Assembly (NCBI GenBank): GCA_015501055.1
Contig: JADNYV010000094.1
Location: 1 to 64,000, forward strand
DNA length: 64,000 nucleotides
Direction: 5' to 3'
DNA from: Mucidula mucida
Lineage: Eukaryota; Basidiomycota; Agaricomycetes; Agaricales; Physalacriaceae
How positions within the stretch are numbered: the first letter of the stretch is position 1; every line of letters starts with the position of its first letter. The notes under the pieces are model-generated. The model saw only the letters and a program-made list of their open reading frames with translations. It was not told the origin of the DNA and searched no databases. Positions 34,156 through 46,686 of the stretch are shown piece by piece. The position numbers and the translations under genes are program-made.

Positions 34156-37100
34156 TTGGTACATGAGTAATTTTGACCGTCAGATCCCGTGTACACCAGA
34201 ATAAAAACTCAACTTGAACTTTACTGAAGTAGCAACTGCTGGCATTGTTGTACCCTTGAGGACGGGCCTGAACGCCGGGTGCGAATGTGCGGCGACTGGC
34301 AGCATTGCCGTTGGCCACGTTGAGCATGATGAACTCTACCAGATCACGCGCTACGTTGATTTTTCTGCTCTTTCAGATACAAATGTCCGGGGCGTCGGTA
34401 TTAAGAAAGGATCCCACCTAAAAGGCTATAACATCCAACCTAAAAGGTTGAGCGAACACGAAAATAGAGGAGAAGGGAGACTGACACCTGGGACGAGGCC
34501 ACACCTACAGAGCGCCCGACAACCGTAGGCCGAGCTCGCTTGAACACACCAACTTGCAAACTCTGTCACAGGAATGGCATGAGCCTCGACGTGTTGCACC
34601 ACGAGCCAATTTTAGACGACATTGCGAGGGATGGACGTGCTGAGCCCGATATGCCGTCTAGTTGGTGGGACACTTGAAGCGTCGAAGATCTTATATTCTG
34701 TTGTAGAAATGCGGTCCGTAGGAAGATGTCGTCCGAAAACTCAGTCGTGCACAAATTTGAAGCCTCTGCAGGTAACAAGTTAGTGGGTCCGGCCATGAGC
34801 ATCAGACAAATCTCGCCTCGAACGCAAAATTTGTGCAGCGTCTGACGCAACGACCCGGACACCCATATTGATGGTCCATCGACCATACATGCATCTACGT
34901 GCCGCAAGTTGTTGGGTTTACCTGGGAGGTCTTCGAGCTGGAGGTTGGCCCCATGCAAGTTCCGATATCCGAGAGGTCCCAGCAACTTGCCCGGTTCTCA
35001 GGACCGTGTCGTGGCAATGACACCAATCAGCGATATCGATGAAAAACGGAAAGTGCAAGAGGTAGCAAAGGTCCAATCAAGAGCACCTACCTGTGATCAA
35101 GGTACGTCCCACAAACCTCCATTTATTTCACACTGGGCGCTTGGTCAGAACAATACCACACCTGACATGGCACATAGTTAAGAGGCGTATTCTCGGATTT
35201 CTCGAACTAAGTATGGCCCACCAAGCCTGTGGAATGTCAAATCTAGACGAATGCTCGTTCTATAGCCCTTCCTTCTTAGCTCTGAATTGAGCGACAAGAG
35301 GCAGGATAACGTGAATTACTGAACACGCGGACAGACTGAAGACTATACAGACGAGGTGCTATGTGTCTCCGTGGCGTCTGTAAATGGGTACCACTGACTC
35401 CTCTGAGGAACTTACTGATGAGGCGATAATCGGATCTTGTGGTCTAGAATCAAGAACACCGTGCGTCATAAGTCTTGAGCTTATGCGACGGGACGAGGGG
35501 GACTTACAGAAGGGGAACTACGGCGAAAGCAAATCGCCAGGGCCCTGTACACGATTGATAATAATGCTTTTGATGAGAAGAGCTGCGTTGCGGGTGAAAT
35601 ACATCAATTGAAGCCAGGACAATAGCAAGACCTCCTAGAATCGGTAAATGGTCAAGGTAGGGGGGCGCGTTGCGATCCAGAAAAAAGGATTCAGAAATCC
35701 CATGCTTCGACGATTGGACGTTCCGTGTCGCCTAACCATGGAGATAGCCATAATCTGGTACCACTTTTAAAATGCGTTGGGGTGAGCGCGTGAACAAGCA
35801 GGGGAAGTTACCTGACGTTACCCTGTTATCGCGTCTCCAAACAAATATTGCGTGATCGAACTAAGGAATAGAGCATGACTAGAGTCCATCACTAGTGGTC
35901 TGCTTCGTAGTCGACAATGTTTGAGAGGTGTTCATCGCACCTTCGAGCCGAGGGAAGCTTATTAAATCCGTCGATAGCGTGGACATCCTCTGGCGAAGAA
36001 CGACTAGTGGAGCCTACGATGTTCAAAATCGGATCCAGTAATACGTCAGAAGGGTATGCGTGTACATGTGCAACGTGACCGTTCTGCGCATTTGTGCAAA
36101 TGTCTCTATACAGAAAATGTTCTTGATGAAGACGAGCTTTTGGTCTGGCAAGGCTCCTATAAAAGGCCTTCGGGCGACGGCCTTTGTGAGTCATTTCAGT
36201 ATAAAATGTAAGGCTGAGCCTAGTCCGGACAACAGCATCAAAAACTGAGAGAAAACGTCCGAAATATTTAATTAGGTGCAGAGAAGTATACAAGTATGGC
36301 GAAGACTTACAATCACACGCCCGACTTCGGGGTATCACTGTACATCATTGGCGCCACTGGAAATCGAATATTTCCTGACAGAAGATCCCCGAGTCTGACA
36401 CGGAAAGGGATTCACGGTGAGTAAGATCGATCACGATACAAATGGCAACGACGTACGTGTTGGCTCTCACTGTCACCTACACAGATTATCGGCGACACCG
36501 TTCATGCGACTGCTATGTCTTCCACCGAACAATGAGCTCTTTGGAGAGCAAGTTGTAAATGCTGATTGTGAAGTCACGAACGTCAGCCAAAAACGGTTTC
36601 CAGTCCTGTGCGAGCTATCAGAAACAACCCACAAAACGTGTAGTATGGCCTAGGTCTTCCGCGAAAACTTGAACTCGGACGCGTTTGCATGCTTGATGGT
36701 GAGCAAATTACTCACTTATCGTCTGAGTGCAATTGGCGAAATTGACCTCTATTAAAAAAACTGGCTTCACCCAAACAAAAATTGGGCATGAGTCATGACG
36801 TCGATTGAAGCAGCTACGATTCGCCATACACTGAGGCAGAAGAGCCATCCTGGTGAGCGTATCAGCGTAGTCATGCATACCAACGTCGGCTAGCTACCTG
36901 TTCGCTTCGACTTGGCCGGCAGTGAGGATACGCGTTCAAGCAGGACATTTTGGCGGAAGTCTCCGGAATCACCAAAGAGTGAAAATATCCCAACAACACA
37001 CCGTCGGCGTCTACGTCCTCAATTGAATCCTGTAGCCTCGCCGTGTTATTAATCACTAAGATGCGGTTGAACCCCTGGTACAACCTTGATTGTCGCTCGC

Positions 37101-38220
37101 CACCATTCCTTTATGCAGCGAATCTAAAGCATGTACGTTCTGACTCGAAGCTCCGTGCGTCGAAGGAATACCTGACGTTTTTGTAGATTCGACAAGCATC
37201 ATACTCGTTGAGTGTGACCGCCACGAGCTGCATTACCAGGAGGAGATAGGAAATGTGATGATTGCCAATAGTCTCAGGCTACCCCCCAAGACGTTGCGCA
37301 TGGCACCTCGGAAGAGACTTGGTCGAAAGGAGGCCTCTTCAATCTCTCTTGAAGTGATTCCTTCATCGTCTATAATGGTAGGTTTGAGCGGCTCCATCGA
37401 CAATCCGCAGCAACGTCACCAGAACACGGTCCTGCCCTATGTTGTTGAGTAGGGGTTTTGTAACAGAAGAGACACCTGAAGTCATATTCTAGCCGGAACC
37501 TATCTCAAAAAAGCGACATTGAGCCGACTAGACGTTTTGTGTAGGCCAAAAAGGAGGGCTTGCAACTACATCTCCCATTAGGTGCGATCCTAAAACAATG
37601 CTGAACCTTTCCGAGAGATACGAGGCCGCAGAAAGTCGGTTGACGATATTGAGGTGTGCTGATGTGGTGTGACAGCACACCGTGGCCTCAGACGCCGCGG
37701 TGCCAAACACTGCTCGGTCAAGATGGGGGCCATTTCTGTAGCGGTTGTCAGCGAAATGTTTGCCCCCAGATGTTTCCACTTTTGGTATATTCTGCACGAT
37801 TTGTACTTCGACGTTTGGTGCTCACTGTCGCCATATCCTCCGTGTTCTAACCGTATGCATCTTCTCACATCCAGTCATCGCCTTGTTCAAACATTTAGGA
37901 AATGTCTTCCTTGCCGGACTATACCTCTCGGTCGGAATCAACCAAGCGAGTCTCCCTGCGACTGCAAGCGACTGGTATGTCCGACATGATTGGTGAGGGC
38001 TGTAAGGGGGTGCCTTTCCCAAAGCCTTACTGTCGAATCTCAGGTCCTCCTCGTTATGAACACGCTAGCGTGAATCGCATCGGCGCCTCCCATGAAGATA
38101 ATTTGCGCTCCTGCCCTACCGATGGCTCGAACGTCTGGCATTGGGATGCCGCTGGTGTTCCAAGTGGCTTCGTAGTACGTGAAATATGGATCTCTTTGTC
38201 GCTCGTTTTTGACTATACCA
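34156..38220. other. gene-poor 4 kb with eroded coding fragments
   Basis: No intact gene. One piece at about 37030-37450 on the plus strand looks like a relic of a C2-like N-terminal domain: KMRLNPWYNLDC, a plausible 54-base GTACGT...TTTGTAG intron at 37131-37184, then STSIILVECDRHELHYQEEIGNVMI. That pattern is known from the front of agaric STAND/NACHT proteins. A minus-strand frame at 34566-34985 (NLQLEDLPGKPNNLRHVDA) may be another. Otherwise short frames without motifs. Confidence 0.35.
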
Positions 38221-39358
38221 ATGCAGCCTGGTGGTGATATACCAGGATTTTCTGACCGCGATTCTGCAGATTTTTGCAACATTTCGCAGCAAGGGCAAGT
38301 GCAGCATCCCTTCGGACAATCATCCGCCAATCCTCTACATCCTCCGAATCGCCCTTCTAGCCAATACTCGTACAGTCTCGCATCATGGAACGCTCTGGAT
38401 ACCACCTCCCGCCGTTCTCAGGTTTCTACACAGTCTCCTCCACCGATGAATAACGGTGCCTCGGCAGCGGATCTTCGGCTGCGTTGCAACGGTCCCGGCT
38501 TCTTTCGTGTTCACAGGTAGTTCTCGCCTCAGCATCCTCCAATCATTTTAATCATCTCTTAAAATTCGTGTCGCCATCTATGGTCAACTCTCTCACGATA
38601 AACGAGGATTACGATGTAATGCATGTCATACTTGACGCCATATATGCGGCTTTTCCGATGTATGCATTTACGTCGGAGGGCGGGCGTTACCAGGATAGTA
38701 CCATCATGGAGCTGCCACTTCTTATTAGAGCCATGGAACGAATGATCGTCTACGGTGTGCAACCGGGGGACTTCGTTCGTTCGTCATCTCTACTCTACAA
38801 GTGTCTTTTCAAACATATTCCCCTCCACCCCCTGGATATCTTTACGTTTGCTGCACATTACAAAATCGAAGCCCTTGCTGTACAGACCTCGAGCCATCTG
38901 CTGTCGCTCAATTTCGGAACTGTTTCCTCCCAAAATCGACAAGAAATAGGTCCTGAATATTATGATCGCTTGCTCTCACTTCATCAAGATCGCCTCAAGT
39001 CTCTCAAGTTAATCAGCAATGACCCGCCGCTCGGTCATCCTTTTACGCTTCTATGCACCGACAGCGATCAAGACGATATGGTCAAGCTATGGAATTCAGG
39101 CATGTCTATGGTTCAAAGAGAGGCCACTCCGTGTGAGTATCTTCTTTGCTCTATACTAACACTGACAAGTGCTTCAGATCTCTCTCCTCAATTTCTCGTT
39201 GCTCAGATGCGACCCTACGAGGCAAAAGTCAATTGCGTGAGTTGCAGCAACCATTTCGCGACGAGACTCTCCGACGTCGCAAAAGAGTGGTCCCAAGTCA
39301 AAGTATGTCTGCGACAGTAGCCCTGTACCCACTGACTCGTTCTCAGTGTACCATATAG
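38221..39358 (+). CDS. BTB/POZ-like protein of the basidiomycete type, one frame break
   Basis: ATG at 38221; introns at 39133-39177 (45 bases) and 39303-39346; stop at 39356-39358; about 349 residues. The N-terminus is a Ser/Gln/Pro-rich tail. The BTB-like core starts ADLRLRCNGPGFFRVH and continues VVLASASSNHFNHLLKFVSP. Between these two halves, at about 38515, one base is missing and the original frame hits TAG at 38518. The C-terminus has the family pattern SLTINEDYDVMHVILDAIYA ... FAAHYKIEALAVQTSSHLL ... CVSCSNHFATRLSDVAKEWSQVK. BTB proteins usually link substrates to cullin-3 ligases. The first intron is a multiple of three, so reading through it also stays open. Confidence 0.75.
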
Positions 39359-39392
39359 ACGCTTCATGCACCATCCTTCCGCCGTGGTTCCG

Positions 39393-39428
39393 TTTTCCGT
39401 CGTGGTCCAGTTTTCCGTCGTGGTCCAG
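39393..39428 (+). repeat. 18-base tandem repeat, two full copies
   Basis: TTTTCCGTCGTGGTCCAG occurs twice in a row, with a partial third copy just before (39379-39392) and a degenerate tail after. It lies between the convergent 3' ends of the BTB gene and the transporter. Confidence 0.8.
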
Positions 39429-39520
39429 TTTTCATCGTCCCGCTAAAACACATCAAACGATTATCAATGATTTCCGAGCTATGTTTTCCACATGTGGTAT
39501 CTATACAGCGTCTAGTTTCT

Positions 39521-41371
39521 TTACCGGGTCGTCATCTCTGTAGCTAATGTCATCTCTATCAGTAGTCTCTTTCGCCATGAGTTCCTCAACCGTAGCCGCA
39601 CGCCTACCACCCAAAAATATCCACCCCCAGGTGCGTCCTGCAGAGACCTGACAATGACGTCCTTCTCAAAGAGATACTTCATCTGCTCCAACGAGTAGCC
39701 TGACGTCTCCGGCAAAAACGCATACGCCCATATCGACATGAGCACGCAGCAAATGCCAAAGATGAGAAACGTTCCGTATTTTATATCGTTCAGCATTATC
39801 GGCGTGAGTTTGGATATCGTGAAGGAGAACAACCAGTTGACGCCGATCGCGATGGAGAGGGAGACCGTGCGTAGATGGTTGGGGGCGACTTCGCCGGCGA
39901 TGACCCATGGGAGGGGGCCAAAGCCTATACAGTATGCGATGGCATAGAGGTAGACAGCTACGATTGACACGTAGCTGGCGGGGACCACCGTCCCAGAGGT
40001 ATGAATAGCGCTATAGCCAGCGATCCACAGCATGGTCGCGGCTTGTCCTAGCCCACCGATGATCAAGCATCGTTTCCGTCCCAAACCTTCGACGGCAAAA
40101 GCGAGGACGAGGGCAACTGATATGACCTTAACGACGCCGTAGATACCTGGTGACCCCGACTGGTGAGTGCGGCAATTGGTATAGACGCTCATGAGGCTCA
40201 CCGGTGGCAAACAGGCCGGAGTTGGTTCCTGTAATCCCTAAACTCGCGAAGATCTGGGGACTGAAGTAGTTGATCGCGTTTGTACCGGTCCATTGTTGCC
40301 AGAACATGGCGAGGGAGGGGATGAAGCACCGAAGAGCGATAGCGCGCGACTCCCCCATCAAGGCAAGCTGACGAAGAACGGGAAGCTCTTGCTTTCCTTC
40401 AAAGTCGGCCTTGATTTCCTGCAGCGTCTGCTGGACGACAGGGTCATCAGGCGTTTTACGTGCCACAAACGCGAGCGTTTTGGCAGCGCGATCGTACTGC
40501 TTGTGCTCGACCAACCATCGAGGGGATTCGGGCAGGAAGAACATGGCGATCGTGAACATCACGCCGGGAATCATTCTGCATGTCATATGAGCCTCAGACG
40601 TGACTTGGTAATACCGACGCTACTCACTGGCAAATGAAAGGCACGCGCCATTGCATCTCTCCATAAGGAATGTCTTTTGATGCGCTGTAGTTGACCCAGA
40701 CTAGACGCGCATCAGCGCTGTCGACACGCTGAGAACAAGAATCAGCTCACAGCTCAACATAATCCCGATGTTATTCGCGAGCTGGATCATTCCCGTACAC
40801 CGACCCCGGATCGCCTTCGGAACACATTCCGAAACGTACGAAGGGACGAGCGCGGACACCATGCCCACACCAACCCCGCCCACGAATCGACCAAAGTAGA
40901 GCACGCGCAGCCCAACTTCCTGCGTGCTTCCCAGCCCGACGATGCACTGTATCAAGCTCCCGACGAGATAGATGACCCCAGAAGCTATGAGACACACTTT
41001 CCGCCCAAAGCGGCCGGAGAAGTATCCCATCGCGAGCGCACCGAAGCTAGTACGCGATCAGCAGCATGTACAGCGGTCAAGCTGGAGGAAAACTCACAAA
41101 CACCCAGCCTGCAGAACGGAGACAATGTTCCCGCTGAGATCCGCGCGTTGCGCAGCATTCTTCTTGTCGAGTCCAAAGTACTCTTTGAACGAAGCCATAG
41201 AGAGGACGCCCCCGATGAGACCTCTATGTCGTCTCAGTTAATGATGAGAGACCGCAGAAGTATTAAGAACATATCCCATCCATAGAAGATGCTCCCCATC
41301 GCAGCAAAAAGCGCCAACAGGTAGGCATTGCGGTATTCAACGGCTTGCTTCAGCTGGTCCTTGACGGTCAT
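39521..41371 (-). CDS. MFS sugar transporter, six exons
   Basis: Exons 41271-41371, 41098-41223, 40751-41046, 40628-40700, 40202-40575 and 39521-40146 give 531 residues with no break. The twelve-helix sugar porter pattern is clear: FYGWDIGLIGG in helix 1, GRFGRK after helix 2, VPSYVSECVPKAIRGR after helix 4, PESPRWL before the central loop, GLGRK after helix 8 and PETSGYSLEQM after helix 12. Family members are proton-coupled hexose, pentose or quinate uptake systems of the plasma membrane. The substrate cannot be told from sequence. Convergent with the BTB gene. Confidence 0.95.
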
Positions 41372-42225
41372 GACGGCGTCGTAAAGCCTTGGAAAGCCAG
41401 ATTGTGTATCACATAAAGGCTGCTCTTATATCTTCCAGTAACGCTTGTAGGTGACAGACCATGGGACCAACGATCAAATTGGGATGGGGATGGTGGTGGG
41501 AAGAACGGTCCGGTGATATTAATGTGAGCCTTCTATAACCGATGTAAGAGAAGCTGGAGGAACATAGGAACAGTACTCACAACAAAGCCCTGAAGATCAA
41601 GCGAACAACTTGGCAGGCGACGAAAAGGTCAACTGATCAATTTAGGATACACTAGTCGGCGACCTCAGTCGTAACAGAAAGAAGAGAGACAAAATGTACG
41701 TAGAGATAACAAAACTATACGACAAAGCGACAATGGAAAAACAGAACTCTTTTTAAATATTATGATTACAAGAAGCAGAGAAGAACAGAACAAGAAGGGG
41801 AGAAAAAGTAGAAACACAGTAGATCGTGGATATAAAGATGAAAAACAAGCAGTCCGTCCGTCCGCGAGATCCTATACCAAGCTCGCCGCGGAAATATATA
41901 CTCGCGTAATAAATCCTTTCATATGGGTCGTAACAAAACCACAATAGATATCGCCAAGGGAGGAACAGATGCTGGTAAAAGGGTACAGTTGTCTTGGATG
42001 GAGGGTAGGGGAATGGGGGTTGTGCGTTGTTGACTGATGATACAACTTGAGTGCAGTCCGCATGATTGATACAACATAGCAGGGAGCAAAATGATAAAGG
42101 CTGACGAGGGAACGGAGCTGCCGAGAACACGGGAACATCGAGCAAACATATACTGCGACGAGCCGCCTGAAGTCTAAGCGCCAACCGACAAGGATGACGA
42201 ATAAATAAGCAATCGACGCGCCAAA
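41372..42225. other. intergenic, transporter promoter side
   Basis: 854 bases between the transporter start and the 3' end of the Whi5/Nrm1-like gene. Minus-strand frames at 41753-42184 lack features and I leave them out. Confidence 0.4.
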
Positions 42226-44134
42226 CTAGCTCTTCAACAAATCGATCCCAGCGCCTAGACCGCGGTCGTCTGGTCTCTTCATATGCGTATTCGGCGGTGC
42301 GCCCATGTTCATTCCCATTCGGGACTGTTGCTCTCCTTCGAACAGTTTGCGTCCAACATCAGCGCGGAGACCCAAATTTACCTTGTGCTGGCCGGGATGC
42401 CCTCGTGACGGTGATGGCGAGGCGTGAATGAATTCATGAATATTGAACTCATGAGTTGTACCGGGTCTGGGGCTCGCGTCATGGGATTTTCGCAAACCGG
42501 AAGGGCTAGAAGGAACGGAAGAATGGGAAGGCAATGATGGGGGAGGAAGGAGCTGAGACGGGGTGTTGGAACGATGTGAAGGACGGGGCGCCATGCTGTT
42601 GACACCCGGATAAGAGTCTCTTCGGGTGAGATCGCTTCCTATGCTTGATATGCTAGACGTAAAAGAGCTTTCGCCACCGCGAACAAGACCAGAACCGGAA
42701 GCACGATAGTTGACCCTGTCACTTGGGTTTGAATCACCGGGCGCGGTGGGAAACAAGACCCGGCCTTTGGCTCGCAAACCTCCGCTGCTTGATCCCCCAA
42801 GGGCGCGATATGCGGCTTGATCTCTAGAGTTATTCGCGTCTTTACTTGGGCGCGCAGGTGATGGTGACGTTGCCAAGAACAGCATTAGATCAGCAGCCTC
42901 GTTATCAGTGGGTGCAGGGCGCGGGGTAGTCTGGTGTTGACTAGAAGCGTTGTCTGGAGGAGTGATTTCTCGGAAAGATGTGCTTGTAGATGGGCCGCCC
43001 TGAGACGGCGGTGGATTAGGGAATCCACGCGCCGCCGAGCCTTGTGGATAGATGGGGTATGACTGGGTTGAGCCCGCATCAGAGCCGTCAAAACTTGAGC
43101 GAGGAGACGAAGCACTGCCCGCAATCGAAGGCCGATGTTGCAAAAGAAGCGACGTGAGGGTTTTTGCGGCCTTCATGTCAACGTCGCCATCGGCATCAAC
43201 TTCATCATTCGTTCGCGATGCCTTGGAAGCACGCGCCTTGCCCTTGCGACGAGATGGGCTAGCATCAGTGCGCCGGCTTTTTGAGTGGGCGCGTGTTCCC
43301 TCTGCAATACTGCGGATCACACTGGCCCCGTGTTCGCGTGGTGAGGGTTCTGGGCGTACAGGAGCAGCAATGGGCGGATCGCCCGCGTTCAAGATGGTCC
43401 GAGCCTGCTGCGGGGGCGGCGGAGCAAGGATGGATGTGAACAAAGTCTGTCCGCCAAGGCTGTACCGTGTACTATTGCCCGGTTCACCGTTGGCGTTGGA
43501 AAAAGTGTGGCGAGATCCAAGCGCCGAAGCGGAGTTAGATGGGCCGAAGCTCCTCGTCTAAGGGGGCTGTTGGTGCTGGGCATACCTCCCATGCCATGAC
43601 TGGGGCCGGCGCCATGGAAGTTGGTCGTGGCGGGAGGTTTACGTCTGGCGGTGTTGCTGCGGGCGAATTGCATGGCGGGATTGGAGCCCTGGGCAAGCAT
43701 CTCGCCGTCACGAGGTGTAATGTAACGACTGAGGGCAGGCGTTTTGTGCGAGGCATAGGTCAGGCGGTTTCGCAGCGAGCGAGTAACCTGGAAAAAACAA
43801 TAGGAGGTGTCAGCAAGCGTTACACAATGGGATAGACAGCAGAGAGGCGTTGGTATCGCCGACGTCGCCGATGACAGCAACAGCGAGCAGCGCAGGGCGT
43901 CGGGGGCATCTCAGGGGATCAAACGACGCGTCGTGGGACGAAAACAACGGGCAAGGGGTCACTCACGTTGGAGAGCTCTGCTCTGGCTATGAGCTTCTGC
44001 ACAGCCTTTTTCTTGTTGTCTCGGTCGAGGCGTTCTATCGTTGGCAAAGGCGTCGCCTGGGATGGCGTGGATGCATGTGGAATGTAGGCCATCGGTGGTG
44101 ACGGCGACGTGGCGGAAGAAGACGGCGTAGCCAT
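42226..44134 (-). CDS. Whi5/Nrm1-like cell-cycle repressor, candidate
   Basis: ATG at 44134; exon 1 43967-44134; an unusually long 179-base intron 43788-43966; coding then runs to 42226. Across the intron the sequence KAVQKLIARAELSNVTRSLRNRLTYASHKT resembles the GTB motif with which Whi5, Nrm1 and related repressors bind SBF/MBF. TLFTSILAPPPPQQARTILN and AADLMLFLATSPSPARP follow, inside a long disordered Ser/Pro region. Between the two blocks the frame changes (about 43556-43443). Either one base is missing near 43556, or a short 41-base intron (GTGAAC...GGACAG) lies at about 43447-43487. If the family call is right, it represses G1/S transcription in the nucleus. Confidence 0.6.
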
Positions 44135-44404
44135 GAACGCGTCGGCTGCGCTGGACAACGAGGTCAATGAAAAAAGTATGCTCGTCGCTGTGGACGGCAG
44201 TGAGAAAGGGGTGCTCGACGCTGTCAGAGTCTGCCCACGATGATGGACGTTAGAGGTTGGGACGCGTTTGGGGCATCGCGTTCCGGTCGGCAACCTCCGG
44301 TTCGGCTCACCTCCCGCTTAATGACTCAGCAGCGGATGTCTTTGCATGTGCAGTCAGATTTTCCATCCAGGTACACTTGATACAGGAACTACTGGCGCGC
44401 CACG

Positions 44405-45860
44405 CTATACTATCTCATCCCAATACCAGCGCGGTAGAAAGCCCACTCGGTCTTCCTTTCCCACCACTTCCTCCACGAGGTTATCTTCCAGTTTGACAAC
44501 ATTCACACCGTCCTTCGGCACAAAGTTCACTCGCCATACGGTCTCCGGTTTCCCATCAGTTTCCTCCACAATCTGTCTCAGAAAGGAAAGAAACTGTTGC
44601 CCCCAATCGAGACACAATGACGGATCCCACGCTCCGGGTTTGCCCCGTACGAGACGCGGTATCTCACCGGTCTTGAACGATTGCACGTCTCTCACTTGTC
44701 CAGATGGTGTCCGAAATCCGACAATGATCTCCTGATATCGATGGAATAACCTTTGGGTCAGCCCTGCAATCTGTCATGACCTCAACATTTACCTACCGGG
44801 ACCCCGAGAAGGAACGATTGAAAATAAAACTTGAGCAGCTTTCTGTTGTACACGGTCAGTGCTGCATCCCAACACAGTGGGAGGTGCCTAACTTCTCAAA
44901 CCGGGCATCATCCTGCGGTCCGCGAATGGTGAGAGATGTCTTCAGTTCCACAAAAGACTCTGTGTTGCCGTCATATCTGTCTGATAAAATTGTAACTCTG
45001 GTGGATGCTCGAGGCGGAAGATATACCTCGGATGCAATCGACTTCTCCGCCTATGAGCAATCGTGTATTTCCAAGCTTCGTCCTCACAACGCTACACCAC
45101 TGTACGTTGGTATCAACGTCACCTCCCCAACACGGTGGCTCATCGGATATTTGGCTCGAGGTAGATAGCCGTCGCGGTGTATCTGACGTTCCGTATGATT
45201 CAAATGCGTATCCATAATACATTTGAATGCGATGACGGGGCTCTATGTTATTTCTGTTATGATTTGCAACGTCAGCGTGAGACAACGAATTCCAAAAACC
45301 AACCAACTTGTCTTCAAGCTTCTTGTCAGAGACGTGTTCTTCAAAATACATCGTCCCATTTATAGACATGACGTTGAGCTCCCAACCATCACGATCCTCA
45401 TAAGGGGCTGTTAGTATCCTGTAATGTTATTGAATACGGTTAGTAGAAACCGAACGCGACGCGCGACGAACTTGGTCATGACACCGCGCCAGGAAACCAC
45501 AGCAACATCCGCTAGGCTGACGTTCCGCTGTGCTTTAGCACGGCTGAACGCCTTCAAAAGTCCGTCGATTCTTCCTTTCTCTTCTGGGCGCCGAATCCAG
45601 CGGTCATATCCGTAGGATAGTTGTGCACCTATCGGTGGATCGACAAAATATCTCAGAGAGGAGTCATCGAACTTCAGGGTACGCGAGGGGTCGTACGAGA
45701 ATGATATGATAGCCATCGGTTTTTGGAATGGTGGTGGAGCCCTTTTCTGAACACTGCTAGGGTATGGATAAGTGAGTCGTTCAGTCTTGTCCGCACGACG
45801 TGATTTGGAGGGAGATTCCTCGTTCTCGTCGGCAGAGGCGGAGCGCGGGCGTTTCGACAT
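44405..45860 (-). CDS. RAI1: Rai1/DXO-type decapping nuclease, five exons
   Basis: Exons 45472-45860, 45027-45418, 44893-44980, 44797-44842 and 44405-44731 give 413 residues without a break. The N-terminus has a basic nuclear-signal-like stretch (KRPRSAS...KSRRADK). The family blocks are present: DDSSLRYFVDPPIGAQLSYGYDRWIRR, VSWRGVMTKILTAPYED, WELNVMSINGTMYFEE, GGEVDC (metal ligands E255 and D257) and ESFVELKTS (E272, K274). Rai1/DXO removes incomplete or NAD-type 5' caps and degrades the RNA; in yeast it partners Rat1. The third exon's acceptor was chosen because it alone gives DRYDGNTESFVELK. The gene is divergent from the one at 46687. Confidence 0.95.
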
Positions 45861-46686
45861 TTTGTGAGGAGTAGAAGTCGAGCAGAGATTCAACACGCCG
45901 AAAAATTGCTCTTGATGGTCGTAGACAGAGGTGCTTAAACCACCAATGATGGACCCGGCCCGGTGATCCGCAATTTACCTCCTCCCAACGTGCACACTCA
46001 ACTTCGTTTTCTTGGACTGACGCTCCTTCAGCACTTTCTGTTGCAGCTCCCTACGCATTGAATGGATGCCGAGAATCGGGATACATATCGGCCTTTGTCA
46101 ACTCGTGTCAAAGCGCATGGACCTGTCATTGGTCGTTTACCACTGTGGTCACACTAATCCTAGTCGAATGCTCTGAGATCTGCCCAAATCTAACGTCTAT
46201 TCAGATTTCTAGTCCATATCCTCGTGTCTGAGAACTATTCGTCCCGGTCTTTCGGCATCTATAGATTCTGTGGCAACATATAGGCCCGCCTGTCTTTGTT
46301 CTGCGCCTTTGTCTTCCCGAACTGGACGCCTCCTCACGATGAATGAGAGTCCACAAATGTTATTTCCTCTATTGCTGCGGAGTGGCCAATGGTACTGCTA
46401 CATTGTTTGGTGTCTATTGCACGGAACGATAACAAATTCCACGGGTTTTAGTCCAACGGACCGAACAATGGTCCACTGTCCACTGTGGCTCACGGATGAA
46501 TAAAAGGGTCATTGTTGACCGTGTTTGGTCGGGGCAAAGAGACGATCCATCACCAGTATAAAGGCGCGCGTCCACTGGTCCTGTCGACACTTTCAGATTC
46601 CCACTTTCTTTTGCGTCTGACCACTTCTCGACGCTTGCGTCCCCCCTCTTATACGTACTCTCATTTGCCACTTCACTAACCACACG
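45861..46686. promoter_or_regulatory. divergent promoter region, Rai1 and coiled-coil gene
   Basis: 826 bases. Contains a TATAAAG at 46557-46563 and a short palindromic cluster around 46457-46480 (GGACCGAACAATGGTCC). No other gene seen. Confidence 0.45.
46557..46563 (+). promoter_or_regulatory. TATA box for the gene at 46687
   Basis: TATAAAG 124 bases before the ATG, on the coding strand. Good match to the consensus and sensible spacing. Confidence 0.55.

Noticed and set aside
33887..34327. 146-codon minus-strand frame as a separate gene
   Set aside because: Its middle is exon 2 of the amidase relic in one frame; the rest is not conserved.
43052..43561. Long plus-strand frame antisense to the Whi5/Nrm1-like gene
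   Set aside because: Mirror of a GC-rich, low-complexity coding region on the other strand.
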